Assembly (NCBI GenBank): GCA_014193315.1
Contig: BJHS01000005.1
Location: 90,835-154,834 of the forward strand
Reading direction: 5' to 3'
Origin: Verrucomicrobiota bacterium
GTDB taxonomy: Bacteria > Verrucomicrobiota > Verrucomicrobiia > Opitutales > UBA953
Length of the DNA stretch: 64,000 nucleotides
How positions within the stretch are numbered: the stretch's first letter is position 1; each line of letters begins with the position of its first letter. Positions 21,094 to 30,687 of the stretch are shown here, piece after piece. The position numbers and the translations under genes are program-made. The notes below the pieces were generated by a model. The model saw nothing but the letters and a program-made list of their open reading frames with translations. It did not search any database and had not been told where the DNA came from.

Positions 21094-21837
21094 ATGGCCG
21101 TGCTCGTTCAAGTCTATCCCGATAAACAAGCCGCGTCCGCTGCCGTGGCCGCCAAGATTGGCGCCCTCATCCGACGCCGAAACGCGGAGGGCCGCCCAGC
21201 CGTGCTGGGGCTGGCGACCGGCTCGACGCCCCTGCCCCTCTACGCGGCGCTCGTGCGCCTGCACCGCGAGGAGGGCCTGAGTTTCCGCGAGGTTGTGACC
21301 TTCAACCTCGACGAGTATGAAGGCCTGACGGGCGACCGCCCGGAATCCTACCGCTACTTCATGGAAGAGCATCTCTTTCGTCACCTCGACCTCCGGGCGG
21401 GGAGCACCCATGTGCCCGATGGCATCGCCGACGACCAGCCGGGGGCCTGCGTCGCCTATGAGCAGGCGATCCGCGACGCCGGCGGCCTCGACCTCCAGAT
21501 CCTCGGCATCGGCCGCACCGGCCATATCGGGTTCAACGAGCCGCCCTCCGCCCGGGAAAGTCGTACCCGCCGCGTCCAACTCGATGAGGTGACCCGTCGC
21601 GACAACGCATCATTCTTCACCCGCCCGGAGGACGTCCCGCACGGGGCCATCACCATGGGCGTGGCGACGATCCTGGAGGCCCGTCAGGTCGAATTACTCG
21701 CCTTCGGTTCGTCGAAAGCCGCCATCGTCCGCCGGGCCAGCGGCGAGGTACCAACGTCGGCTTGCCCTGCCACCTGGCTACAGCTCCACCCGGATTGTAC
21801 TTTCCATCTCGATCCGGGGGCGAACGCCGCACTCTGA
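21094..21837 (+). CDS. nagB: Glucosamine-6-phosphate deaminase
   Basis: LGLATGSTPLPLYAAL, TFNLDEYEGL, LGIGRTGHIGFNEP. Confidence 0.93.
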   Translation: MAVLVQVYPDKQAASAAVAAKIGALIRRRNAEGRPAVLGLATGSTPLPLYAALVRLHREEGLSFREVVTFNLDEYEGLTGDRPESYRYFMEEHLFRHLDLRAGSTHVPDGIADDQPGACVAYEQAIRDAGGLDLQILGIGRTGHIGFNEPPSARESRTRRVQLDEVTRRDNASFFTRPEDVPHGAITMGVATILEARQVELLAFGSSKAAIVRRASGEVPTSACPATWLQLHPDCTFHLDPGANAAL

Positions 21838-21844
21838 GCCGCTG

Positions 21845-23230
21845 ATGACGCCACGTCCTCGCCATACCTCGCCGATCGACCCAGGCTTCGTGCCCGCCTC
21901 GCTCTGGACACGCAATTTTCTCGCCACCTGCGCCCGCACCGCGGGTAGCTCGGCTCTGGCGATCGGGCTGCGTCGCCCGGACGGGACGGCCTCCGTCTTC
22001 CGCACGCAAGTGCTCCCGGCCGGCGCGGGGGATGCCGACAACTTCCTGCACGTGGAGCGGACGGTGAAGTTCCTGCTCTGGGCCCGCGGCGGCGACGAAG
22101 TACTGCTCAGCGGCCCGCTGGCGGCCTCCCTGGCCGGGGCGCTTCGCCGTCAGTATGTCGCCGGCGGCGTTCGCGCGTTTGACGCTGACTTTATCCGCAA
22201 ACTTTTCGAACGTCCACTGACGTTCACGGTCGTCGACGAGGCGGGTCTCCCAGCCGAGAGCGCCTCGCACCTGCCGCTGGGGCGCAACCTTGGCGGCTGT
22301 CGGATCGGGTTCGACCTCGGCGGCTCGGATCGCAAGTGCGCCGCTTTGATCGACGGCAAAGTGGTCTTCTCCGAGGAGATCAAGTGGGACCCCTATTTCC
22401 AGACCGACCCCGACTACCACCTCGAAGGCATCCGGGACTCCCTGCAGCTCGCCGCGGCCCACCTTCCTCGCGTCGACGCCATCGGTGGCTCCGCCGCGGG
22501 TGTCTACATCTCTAATCGTGTCCGCGCGGCCTCGCTGTTCCGAGGCATCACCGACCCTGCGGTCTTTGATCGACGGGTGAAGAACCTGTTCGTCGACCTC
22601 GGCCGGGAATGGAAAGTTCCCTTCGAAGTCCTCAATGACGGCGATGTCACGGCTCTGGCGGCCTCAATGTCCTTGGGGCGCAATGCGGTCTTGGGCATCG
22701 CCATGGGGACCAGCGTCGCCGCCGGCTACGTCGACCCCAAGGGCAACCTCACCAACTGGCTCAGTGAACTCGCCTTCGGACCGGTCGACTACCGCATGAA
22801 CGGACCGGCCGATGAGTGGTCGGGCGACCTCGGTTGTGGCGTCCAGTATTTCAGCCAACAGGGCGTCGCCCGGCTCCTTCCGCTAGCCGGCATCCACCTA
22901 CCCGCCACGATGCGACTTCCCGAGCAGCTCGAGGAATTGCAAAAGCTGATGACGGCCGGGGATCCCCGCGCGGTACAAGTCTATGAAACCATCGGTATCG
23001 CCTTCGGCTACGCCCTCGCCCACTTCGCCTCCTTCTACGACTACCGATGCCTGCTCATCATGGGTCGCGTGACCTCGGGTACCGGCGGCGGCGTCATCAT
23101 TCAACATGCCCGGTCAGTGCTGCGTGATGAATTCCCTGACTTGACCATCGACCTCGTGGTGCCCGACGAGAAAAACAAGCGCCACGGCCAAGCGGTTGCG
23201 GCCGCCTCCCTTCCCCCGCTTAAACGATGA
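21845..23230 (+). CDS. ROK-like ASKHA-fold sugar kinase
   Basis: GCRIGFDLGGSDRKCAALIDGKVVFSEE, VLNDGDVTALAASMSLGRNAVLGIAMGTSVAAGYVD. Confidence 0.8.
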   Translation: MTPRPRHTSPIDPGFVPASLWTRNFLATCARTAGSSALAIGLRRPDGTASVFRTQVLPAGAGDADNFLHVERTVKFLLWARGGDEVLLSGPLAASLAGALRRQYVAGGVRAFDADFIRKLFERPLTFTVVDEAGLPAESASHLPLGRNLGGCRIGFDLGGSDRKCAALIDGKVVFSEEIKWDPYFQTDPDYHLEGIRDSLQLAAAHLPRVDAIGGSAAGVYISNRVRAASLFRGITDPAVFDRRVKNLFVDLGREWKVPFEVLNDGDVTALAASMSLGRNAVLGIAMGTSVAAGYVDPKGNLTNWLSELAFGPVDYRMNGPADEWSGDLGCGVQYFSQQGVARLLPLAGIHLPATMRLPEQLEELQKLMTAGDPRAVQVYETIGIAFGYALAHFASFYDYRCLLIMGRVTSGTGGGVIIQHARSVLRDEFPDLTIDLVVPDEKNKRHGQAVAAASLPPLKR

Positions 23231-24072
23231 AACTCAACTCCAAGGCCGACTTGCTCATCCCCGACGGAACTTCGGGACCAACGGCAATCGCCCGCACCAC
23301 CCACCTAGGAATCGGCGCCCACCAAGACGACCTCGAATTCATGGCCTACGAAGGCATCTTGGCTTGTTACGATCGCCCAGACCGTTGGTTTGGCGGGGTC
23401 ATCATGACGGATGGCCGGAGCAGTTCACGGAAAGGCCCTTACGCCGCCTGGACTGATGACCAGATGGCCGCGGAACGCATCAAGGAGCAACACGCCGCCG
23501 CCCAGATCGGCCAGTATGCTTTCATCGCCCAACTCGGCTACCAAAGCAAAGAGGTCAGCGGCTCCGCCCAGACCGACCCCGTCGATGACCTGGTCGCCAT
23601 CCTCGAGGCCTCCCGACCGGAAGTGGTCTACCTGCACAACCCAGCGGACAAACACGACACGCACGTGGCCTGTTTCGCCCGTTGCATCGAAGCGTTGCGG
23701 CGCCTGCCCAAGGCGCAACGGCCGTCCAAGGTGCTGGGCTGCGAAGTCTGGCGAGCGCTGGACTGGATTGTCGATAGCGAGAAGGTGGGCATGGCGGTCT
23801 CCGCCCGGCCCGAGCTCGCCCAGGCCCTTAATGAAGTCTTCGCCACCCAGATTGTCGGAGGCAAGCGCTACGACCTGGCGGTGATTGCTCGCCGCACCGC
23901 CAACGCCACCTTCCACGACGCCCATGCTTCGGACGCGGCCAGCGCCTTGCAGTGGGCGATGGACCTGACTCCGTTGATCCAAGACGACACGCTCGACGTG
24001 ACGGTCTACACGCTTGGCTTCCTCGCGCGACTCCAGCAGGATGTCGCCGCCCGCTTGCAGCGCGCCTACTGA
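23227..24072 (+). CDS. PIG-L family deacetylase
   Basis: LGIGAHQDDLEFMAYEGI and VYLHNPADKHDTHVACFARCIEAL. Confidence 0.88.
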   Translation: MKLNSKADLLIPDGTSGPTAIARTTHLGIGAHQDDLEFMAYEGILACYDRPDRWFGGVIMTDGRSSSRKGPYAAWTDDQMAAERIKEQHAAAQIGQYAFIAQLGYQSKEVSGSAQTDPVDDLVAILEASRPEVVYLHNPADKHDTHVACFARCIEALRRLPKAQRPSKVLGCEVWRALDWIVDSEKVGMAVSARPELAQALNEVFATQIVGGKRYDLAVIARRTANATFHDAHASDAASALQWAMDLTPLIQDDTLDVTVYTLGFLARLQQDVAARLQRAY

Positions 24073-24075
24073 ACG

Positions 24076-24981
24076 ATGAAACCCACCCTCCTCGTCCTCG
24101 CCGCCGGCATGGGTAGTCGCTACGGTGGCCTCAAGCAGATCGACCCCATGGGGCCCGCCGGCGAGACGATTCTCGACTATTCGGTCTTCGACGCCATCCG
24201 TGCGGGTTTCGGCAAGGTCGTCTTCATCATCCGCCCAGACTTCGAGGATGATTTCCGGCAACGCATCGCCTCTCGGTTCGCCGGGCGGATCGAGGTGGGC
24301 TTCGCCTTCCAGACCTTGGATCGTCTACCGACCAGTTTCACCGTCCCGGCCGGGCGCGAAAAGCCCTGGGGGACGACGCATGCGATTCTCTGCGCCCGTT
24401 CGGCCATCGCGACGCCGTTCGCGGTGATCAACGCCGATGACTTCTATGGCCAGGACTCCTATGCGGCCTTGGCCCGCCGCCTGACGACCCTGACCAACAC
24501 CGACCGTACCTTCTGCATGGTCGGCTTCACCCTTAAGAACACCCTTTCGACCCACGGCACGGTGGCCCGCGGCGTCTGCCGAACGGACGCCGCCGGCCGG
24601 CTGACCGACATCAAGGAGCTGACCAAGATCGCGCGCACCGCGACGGGCGCGGAGCATCGAGCGGATGACGGTGCCGTCACCGCGCTGACCGGCGACGAGC
24701 CTGTCTCGATGAACATGTGGGGCTTCACCCCGGCGATCTTCCCGATGCTCGAAGCGGACTTCCGGGCCTTCCTGACCGCCAAGGGGCAGGAACTGAAAAG
24801 CGAATCCTACATCCCGATGGCCGTCGGCAACCTGATCACCTCCGCCCAAGCTTCCTGCGATGTGCTTCGCACCTCCTCCGCCTGGTTCGGGGTGACCTAT
24901 CGGGAAGATAAACCCAGCGTGCAGGCCAGTATTCTCGGGCTGGTGCAAGGCGGCGCTTACCCATCCGCCCTCTGGGCCTGA
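24076..24981 (+). CDS. Sugar nucleotidyltransferase family protein
   Basis: LLVLAAGMGSRYGGLKQIDPMGPAGETILDYSVFDA; NADDFYG. Confidence 0.88.
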   Translation: MKPTLLVLAAGMGSRYGGLKQIDPMGPAGETILDYSVFDAIRAGFGKVVFIIRPDFEDDFRQRIASRFAGRIEVGFAFQTLDRLPTSFTVPAGREKPWGTTHAILCARSAIATPFAVINADDFYGQDSYAALARRLTTLTNTDRTFCMVGFTLKNTLSTHGTVARGVCRTDAAGRLTDIKELTKIARTATGAEHRADDGAVTALTGDEPVSMNMWGFTPAIFPMLEADFRAFLTAKGQELKSESYIPMAVGNLITSAQASCDVLRTSSAWFGVTYREDKPSVQASILGLVQGGAYPSALWA

Positions 24982-24985
24982 CCTC

Positions 24986-26089
24986 ATGCCGACCCACGTC
25001 ACCCACGACACCCGCGCCGTCGCCCGTCAGTTCGCCCTGCTCGGCGATTATGTCTCGGCCCCGCCCTACGGCAGCGGCCATATCAACGACACGTTTGCGC
25101 TGGAGATGAGTCAGGGCGGCAAGTCCGTCCGCTACGTCCTGCAACGGATCAATCATAATATTTTCAAGAACCCGGATGGCTTGATGCAGAATGTCGAACG
25201 GGTCTGTCGCCATGCGCAGGCGAAACTGGCGCAGGAAGGCCGGGCCTACGCCTCCCGCCGCGCCCTCACCCTGGTCCCGACGCGAGACGGGCGCGGCTGG
25301 CACACCGATGCCCATGGCAATCGTTGGCGCTGCTACATCTTCGTCGAAGGTGCCACGGGCCATGATGTCATCCGCAACGCCGACCAAGCCTACCAAGCCG
25401 CCCGGGCGTTCGGGGCCTTCCAGGCCTTGCTCGCCGACCTCCCCGGGGAACGCCTCATCGAGACCATCCCGAACTTCCATCACACCCCGAGCCGTTACGC
25501 CGCCTTCCTGGCCGCCTTGGCCAAGGACACCCATGGCCGGGCCAATGAAGCCGCCGCCGAGATCGCTTTCGCCCAAGCCCGGGCCCACGAAGTCGGGCAG
25601 ATTATCGAGGCCATGGCCCGCGGGGAGATCCCGGAACGGGTCACCCATAACGATACCAAGTTGAACAATGTCCTCCTCGACAACGAGACCCAGGAGGGCA
25701 TCTGCGTCATCGACCTCGACACCGTCATGCCGGGCTCGGCCCTCTATGATTTCGGTGACCTCGTCCGCACCTCGACCTCCCCGGCGGCCGAGGATGAGAC
25801 CGACCTCACCAAGGTCACGATGCAGTTGCCCATGTTCGAAGCGCTCGTCAAAGGCTACCTGTCCACGGCCGGGGGCTTCCTGACCAAGCGCGAACGGGAA
25901 CTCCTGCCTTTTGCAGGCAAACTGATCACCTTGGAGATCGGCCTACGCTTCCTGACCGACTGGCTCGAGGGCGATGTCTACTTCAAGATCAAGCGTCCGC
26001 GGCATAACCTCGATCGGCTTCGGACCCAGTTCAAACTAGTCGAATCCATCGAGGCACAACTGCCCGCCATGCAGGCCCTGGTGCGCTGA
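24986..26089 (+). CDS. Phosphotransferase-fold sugar kinase resembling N-acetylhexosamine 1-kinase
   Basis: YGSGHINDTFAL, YVLQRINHNIFKNPDGLMQNVERVC, VTHNDTKLNNVLLD, CVIDLDTVMPGSALYDFGDLVR. Confidence 0.82.
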   Translation: MPTHVTHDTRAVARQFALLGDYVSAPPYGSGHINDTFALEMSQGGKSVRYVLQRINHNIFKNPDGLMQNVERVCRHAQAKLAQEGRAYASRRALTLVPTRDGRGWHTDAHGNRWRCYIFVEGATGHDVIRNADQAYQAARAFGAFQALLADLPGERLIETIPNFHHTPSRYAAFLAALAKDTHGRANEAAAEIAFAQARAHEVGQIIEAMARGEIPERVTHNDTKLNNVLLDNETQEGICVIDLDTVMPGSALYDFGDLVRTSTSPAAEDETDLTKVTMQLPMFEALVKGYLSTAGGFLTKRERELLPFAGKLITLEIGLRFLTDWLEGDVYFKIKRPRHNLDRLRTQFKLVESIEAQLPAMQALVR

Positions 26090-26094
26090 CTTCC

Positions 26095-27015
26095 ATGCGT
26101 ATTCTCGTCACCGGCGGAGCCGGTTTCATCGGTTCGCACCTCGTCGAACATTACCAAGGCCAGGCCGAGGTCATCGTCTTGGATGATTTTCGCAGCGGTC
26201 GCCGCCGGAACCTCGCCGGCCGGGAGCACTGCCTGATCGAAGGGTCGATCCTCGACCGAGCCAAACTGGACGAAGCCATGCGGGGGGTCGATCAGGTCTT
26301 CCACTTGGCCGCGATGATCTCGGTGCCGGAGTCCATGTTGCAGCCCCGGGCCTGCGTCGAACTAAACGCCACCGGCACGCTCCACGTCCTTGAGGCGGCC
26401 GCGGCCGCCAAGGTCGGGAAAGTCGTCCTGGCCTCCTCCGCGGCCATCTACGGCGACAACCCGACCGTCCCCAAGGTCGAGACCATGTCACCGGAGCCGA
26501 AGTCGCCCTATGCGGTCACCAAGCTCGATGGCGAATATTACCTCGACCTCTTTCGGCGGGAACGCGGTCTGGCCACCGCCTCTCTGCGTTTCTTCAATGT
26601 CTTTGGCCCGCGGCAGGACCCGAAATCCCCTTACGCCGCCGCCGTCCCCATCTTCATCGAGAAAGCCCTGACCGGGGCGCCGATCGGCATCTTCGGCGAT
26701 GGTGAGCAGACTCGCGACTTCATCTACGTGAAAGACATCGTCGGTGCCCTCGCCTTCGCCGCCACCACCTCCGCCGTCGCCGGCACCTACAACGTGGGGT
26801 ATGGCCAAAAGATGACCGTCAAGGAACTCGCCCAGGAAGTGATTCGCCTGACCGGCTCCACCTCGACGATCGAGCATAAGCCCGAACGACTCGGGGATGT
26901 GAAACATTCGCTCGCTTCCGCCGACAAGCTGCGCGCCACCGGCTGGACACCCCGGCACTCGTTGGCCGAAGGGCTCGCCGCGACGGTCGCCTACTTCCGT
27001 TCGCTCAAGGGGTGA
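26095..27015 (+). CDS. NAD-dependent epimerase/dehydratase (UDP-sugar 4-epimerase-like)
   Basis: ILVTGGAGFIGSHLVEH; YAVTKLDGEYY (YxxxK). Confidence 0.9.
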   Translation: MRILVTGGAGFIGSHLVEHYQGQAEVIVLDDFRSGRRRNLAGREHCLIEGSILDRAKLDEAMRGVDQVFHLAAMISVPESMLQPRACVELNATGTLHVLEAAAAAKVGKVVLASSAAIYGDNPTVPKVETMSPEPKSPYAVTKLDGEYYLDLFRRERGLATASLRFFNVFGPRQDPKSPYAAAVPIFIEKALTGAPIGIFGDGEQTRDFIYVKDIVGALAFAATTSAVAGTYNVGYGQKMTVKELAQEVIRLTGSTSTIEHKPERLGDVKHSLASADKLRATGWTPRHSLAEGLAATVAYFRSLKG

Positions 27016-27877
27016 CGATAACCGGGACCCGTAGGTAGCGATCGACCCCATCGTCGACGTGGAGCCAAAGGTCGTAAGCGCCGACCTTCGGTAAACGGAG
27101 TCGAAAGGAAAGGGTCGGTTCGAGGTCGTACTCGCCCCCTTCGAGCGAAGGGTGGAGATGCGCATAGCCCATCGCGGATTCCGCGGTATCGGCTGAGACC
27201 AGCACCGCATGCCCAAGAGTCCCCATCAGCGGACGTAACTTCAACGGCACCCCATCAGCCCGGCGAAGGCGCAACCGGAGCAGCGCCGATTGAGCCGGAT
27301 GCTGCGCGGATTGGGTGAAGTTCGCCACCACCAACGGCCCGCCAACCGGCTCAGGCAAAGGCAGTGAGCCGGGGTGCGGGGGTAGGATCGCCTCCGCCAG
27401 GACCACCCGGCCGTTCCGGACGGGCGCAAAGTCGACATAGGCATGCGCCCCCGCCGAAAAATCAAAACCGACGGGAAGCTCGAACGTCCAGCCGCCATCC
27501 TCGCGGGCGACCGGGTGGAGATGCGCATACCCGGGTTGGGCGAGCGAGCGCAAGTGGAGGTGCAATTTACGCGTGTGCGTCAGCGCCAACTGATAGTCCA
27601 GCAAGGGTCGGCCATCCTCATCGGCGAGGACTAATCGACCCATCCGGGCGGAACCGACGCCGAGCAAGTCGACCTTGAGGGCGTAGGGAAACTTCAAATC
27701 CCGGGGCCGGTAGAAATTCGCCTCCTCGTTGACGCCGCAAAACTCCAAACCATCGGCCACGACGGGTTGGTGATCCGCGTGTAAAAGCGCGCAGTGGGTA
27801 TCCGGGAGGCGGCGCAACCCGAGGAAGAGGGCGAGGGCCAGCCCCGTCAGCCAAATGGTTTGGCGGGTCGGACTCAT
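27005..27877 (-). CDS. Hypothetical membrane/secreted protein with repeated YAHLHP motifs
   Basis: N-terminal TM; His-rich LHLHLRSLAQPGYAHLHP and MGYAHLHPSLEGGEYDL; overlaps the SCO gene by 4 nt. Confidence 0.65.
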   Translation of the reverse strand: MSPTRQTIWLTGLALALFLGLRRLPDTHCALLHADHQPVVADGLEFCGVNEEANFYRPRDLKFPYALKVDLLGVGSARMGRLVLADEDGRPLLDYQLALTHTRKLHLHLRSLAQPGYAHLHPVAREDGGWTFELPVGFDFSAGAHAYVDFAPVRNGRVVLAEAILPPHPGSLPLPEPVGGPLVVANFTQSAQHPAQSALLRLRLRRADGVPLKLRPLMGTLGHAVLVSADTAESAMGYAHLHPSLEGGEYDLEPTLSFRLRLPKVGAYDLWLHVDDGVDRYLRVPVIVTP

Positions 27878-28710
27878 CGGGATTCGACCAGTCCGGCGAG
27901 GACCTTGGCCACCTCGGCGACCTCGAACGAGGCGCCCTCGCGGCGCTGCACGATGCGGCCCTGCGCGTTGACGAGGAGCAAGGCCGCATTATGGACGATG
28001 GTGCCATCATCGCGCACCGTGAGGATGCCGTAGTTTCGCATGAGGTCCTTGATCTGACCGGGGTCGCCGGTGAGGAACCGATGGCGGGCCTGATTGATGC
28101 CATAGCCAGCGGCGTAGGCCCGAAGCATCCCGGGGGAATCGACCTCCGGGTCGAAGGTCATGGTCAGCAGACGGACGGTCTTGAGGCGTGGGTCCGCGGC
28201 CAGGGCGTCGCCCAACTGCTTCATGCTGGCCGTCGCGGCCGGACACATCTTGGCGGAGCGGCAACTCGTGAAGATGAAGTTGAGGGCATACGGGGCGCCG
28301 AGGAAATCCTTCTTGAAAACCAGGCGGGCATCTTGGTCCCACAGCGCCATGTCCGGCGTGAGGTCGTTGGGCATCCGCGTCACCAGGCGACCTTGGTCGG
28401 CGGTCTGTCGGCGGAGCGACTCGCTGACCTCGGCGACCCGGCGCACTTGCTCAGGGTCGGCGGGAAAAATCGTGTCAGCCCACCGCTGGCCGGCGACCGT
28501 CAAGACCTCAAAGCGGATAGCTCGGCCCGTCCAAGCGATGGCGAGGTCCCCTTCGCGGGCGAGGTATGCCTCCGGTGGCGCGTCGGCCGATGCGGCGATC
28601 CAGAGCGCATGGCGGGCCGGCTCGACCCGCACCACTGTTCCGACCTGCACCACCGGCTTTTCGGCCGCGACGGCGGCCAAGCTGAATAGGCTGAAAAGAA
28701 AGGCCTTCAT
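27874..28710 (-). CDS. SCO1/SenC family protein
   Basis: LNFIFTSCRSAKMCPAATASMKQLGDAL; signal peptide MKAFLFSLFSLAAVAAEK. Confidence 0.82.
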   Translation of the reverse strand: MKAFLFSLFSLAAVAAEKPVVQVGTVVRVEPARHALWIAASADAPPEAYLAREGDLAIAWTGRAIRFEVLTVAGQRWADTIFPADPEQVRRVAEVSESLRRQTADQGRLVTRMPNDLTPDMALWDQDARLVFKKDFLGAPYALNFIFTSCRSAKMCPAATASMKQLGDALAADPRLKTVRLLTMTFDPEVDSPGMLRAYAAGYGINQARHRFLTGDPGQIKDLMRNYGILTVRDDGTIVHNAALLLVNAQGRIVQRREGASFEVAEVAKVLAGLVESR

Positions 28711-29630
28711 CCGAGGTGGCCCGAGGGACCGAGCATCAGTTCCACCATGCCATGCCGGAGGCCCCGATGGGTGAGTTGAAATGATTCGGCGCCGGTGAGG
28801 TCGGCTAACGTACACACGGTTACGAGCGCCGCCGGCATGATGTCGGCCCGCTCGGCGGGGATGCCGGGGACGGTACGGCGCTCCGCTAATGGCAAGGCGC
28901 AGAGCTTGTCCTTTAGCTCGCGGATACGCAAAGTCGGCAGACGCCCATCGACGACGGGCTCACCCATCGCCTGCAGGTAAAGGGCCACGGCGCTGAACAC
29001 GCCGCCGGCGCCTACGACCATGCCTTGCTCGGCCAAGCGCGGCGAGAGGACCGGCCCAAGGGTGCGCGCGAGATGTTCGCGGATCGAGGACTGATCCAGT
29101 TCATCGACGATGCCTTCGCCGCCCCGCAGGTAACCGTGCGTGAGACGGACCGAACCGAGCGGGTAGCTGCGGGCCAACCCGACCTGGCCGCCGCGCAAAG
29201 TCGCGACCTCGAGACTGCCGCCGCCCAGGTCGAAAACCGTCAAGTGGGGGGAGTCGCGGTACGCCGGGTCGGTGTGGACCCCGGCCGCGACGAGCCGAGC
29301 CTCCACCTCGCCCGAGATGATGGTTAGCGGCACGCCCGTGACCGACTTGATCAACGCGGCGAACTCGGCGCGATTCGCGCAATCCCGCACCGCGCTGGTT
29401 CCCAGGATCACCAGAGACCGCGCGCCTTGCGCTCGGGCGAAAGCCACCAAACGACCCACGGCTTCCGCGGCTGACTGCAGGGTATCCCGAGCGAGCGTGA
29501 ACTCACTGATGCTCGGCGGGAAGATCCGGAGGGATTCGCTGGAACGGGCGACCTCCTGCCGGGAGGCACCTTCGACCACGGAAACTTTGAGCGAATTCGA
29601 CCCAAGGTCGACCACGGCGAGTAAAGGCAT
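28707..29630 (-). CDS. Ppx/GppA family exopolyphosphatase/guanosine pentaphosphatase
   Basis: AVVDLGSNSLKVSVVEG, VFDLGGGSLEVATL. Confidence 0.92.
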   Translation of the reverse strand: MPLLAVVDLGSNSLKVSVVEGASRQEVARSSESLRIFPPSISEFTLARDTLQSAAEAVGRLVAFARAQGARSLVILGTSAVRDCANRAEFAALIKSVTGVPLTIISGEVEARLVAAGVHTDPAYRDSPHLTVFDLGGGSLEVATLRGGQVGLARSYPLGSVRLTHGYLRGGEGIVDELDQSSIREHLARTLGPVLSPRLAEQGMVVGAGGVFSAVALYLQAMGEPVVDGRLPTLRIRELKDKLCALPLAERRTVPGIPAERADIMPAALVTVCTLADLTGAESFQLTHRGLRHGMVELMLGPSGHLG

Positions 29631-29632
29631 GT

Positions 29633-30595
29633 TCAGAAGAGAAAATCGAATTTTATGCCGCCGACCCCGTGCAGCGATTGCTGCTCGGCGAACTCGTGCG
29701 TGCGCACCGAGGTATAGAGGGTGGTGGCAAAGTGATGAAACTGGAAACTGTAACCCAACGCGAACTGGCCGACGATCGGATCCCTGATGACGCCCCGGGA
29801 CGCGCGGAAGTTGGAACCATCGGTGGAGTAATTCCGGGTCACGACCTCGACCTGGGCATCGAGGAAGAACCAGGCGGCGAAGGCCGGGTCCGCCCAGTCG
29901 GTGCGGAGACGGGCCACGGGATCGTAGGCCGGCGACTGGCGAATCGTCGTATTCCCCCAGGAGCGCTCGAGGCCAACGCCCCAGCGCAACTCGGCGCCGA
30001 GGATGAATTGGGTGCGAATGGTACCGAGTTCGGCGCCCGCGCGCATCAGCAGGTCGCGTAAACCTCGCCGGGAATCATCCAGTTCGAAGCGTTTCCGGAA
30101 ATCGAGGTTCAGATTGATGACCGGTTCATTCGGCAGTTGGGTCTGCCAGCCCGACGTGCTCGGCACCCCAATCAGCCGATGGATCGAATTCTGGATGGTC
30201 GGTCCGCCGGCCGCGGGACCCACCACGCCGAGCTGTAATTCCCAGACGAACAGGCAATCCCGGCGGCCGCCGCGATCCAAGACCCGCCCCTGACCATAGG
30301 AGAAATAAAGCGCGGCGGAATAAGGCAGGTCATCCGCCGCGGGGTCGGCGTGCGTCGTGTCCGCCGGCGTGTTGATCTCCTGGGTCAGGGCGGCGTAGAA
30401 ACCATTCTCATTATTGACGACCAGGCGCAGCCCTTGGGTGTAGTATCGATCGCTGTTATCGAGGGAGAATTTATCGTTCTCTTCGAGGAAGGTGAGGACC
30501 CCGGCTTGGCCCCCGGAAGGGAAAGGGGACCGTAGTTCCAAGCCACGACCGACGACGGTCATCGCGAAGAGTAGGATCAAAGGTGGCAGGCGCAT
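29633..30595 (-). CDS. LpxR-like lipid A deacylase family outer-membrane protein
   Basis: FLEENDKFSLDNSDRYYTQGLRLVVNNENGFY; beta-rich, ends in GGIKFDFLF. Confidence 0.8.
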   Translation of the reverse strand: MRLPPLILLFAMTVVGRGLELRSPFPSGGQAGVLTFLEENDKFSLDNSDRYYTQGLRLVVNNENGFYAALTQEINTPADTTHADPAADDLPYSAALYFSYGQGRVLDRGGRRDCLFVWELQLGVVGPAAGGPTIQNSIHRLIGVPSTSGWQTQLPNEPVINLNLDFRKRFELDDSRRGLRDLLMRAGAELGTIRTQFILGAELRWGVGLERSWGNTTIRQSPAYDPVARLRTDWADPAFAAWFFLDAQVEVVTRNYSTDGSNFRASRGVIRDPIVGQFALGYSFQFHHFATTLYTSVRTHEFAEQQSLHGVGGIKFDFLF

Positions 30596-30687
30596 CCGTC
30601 GGAGGGTCAGCAAAGCATCGGCCGGAGACCGGGACAACGCCTTTCTGACTTGTTAACACAGTCCCACCCAAGTATTTGATAGTCAGG

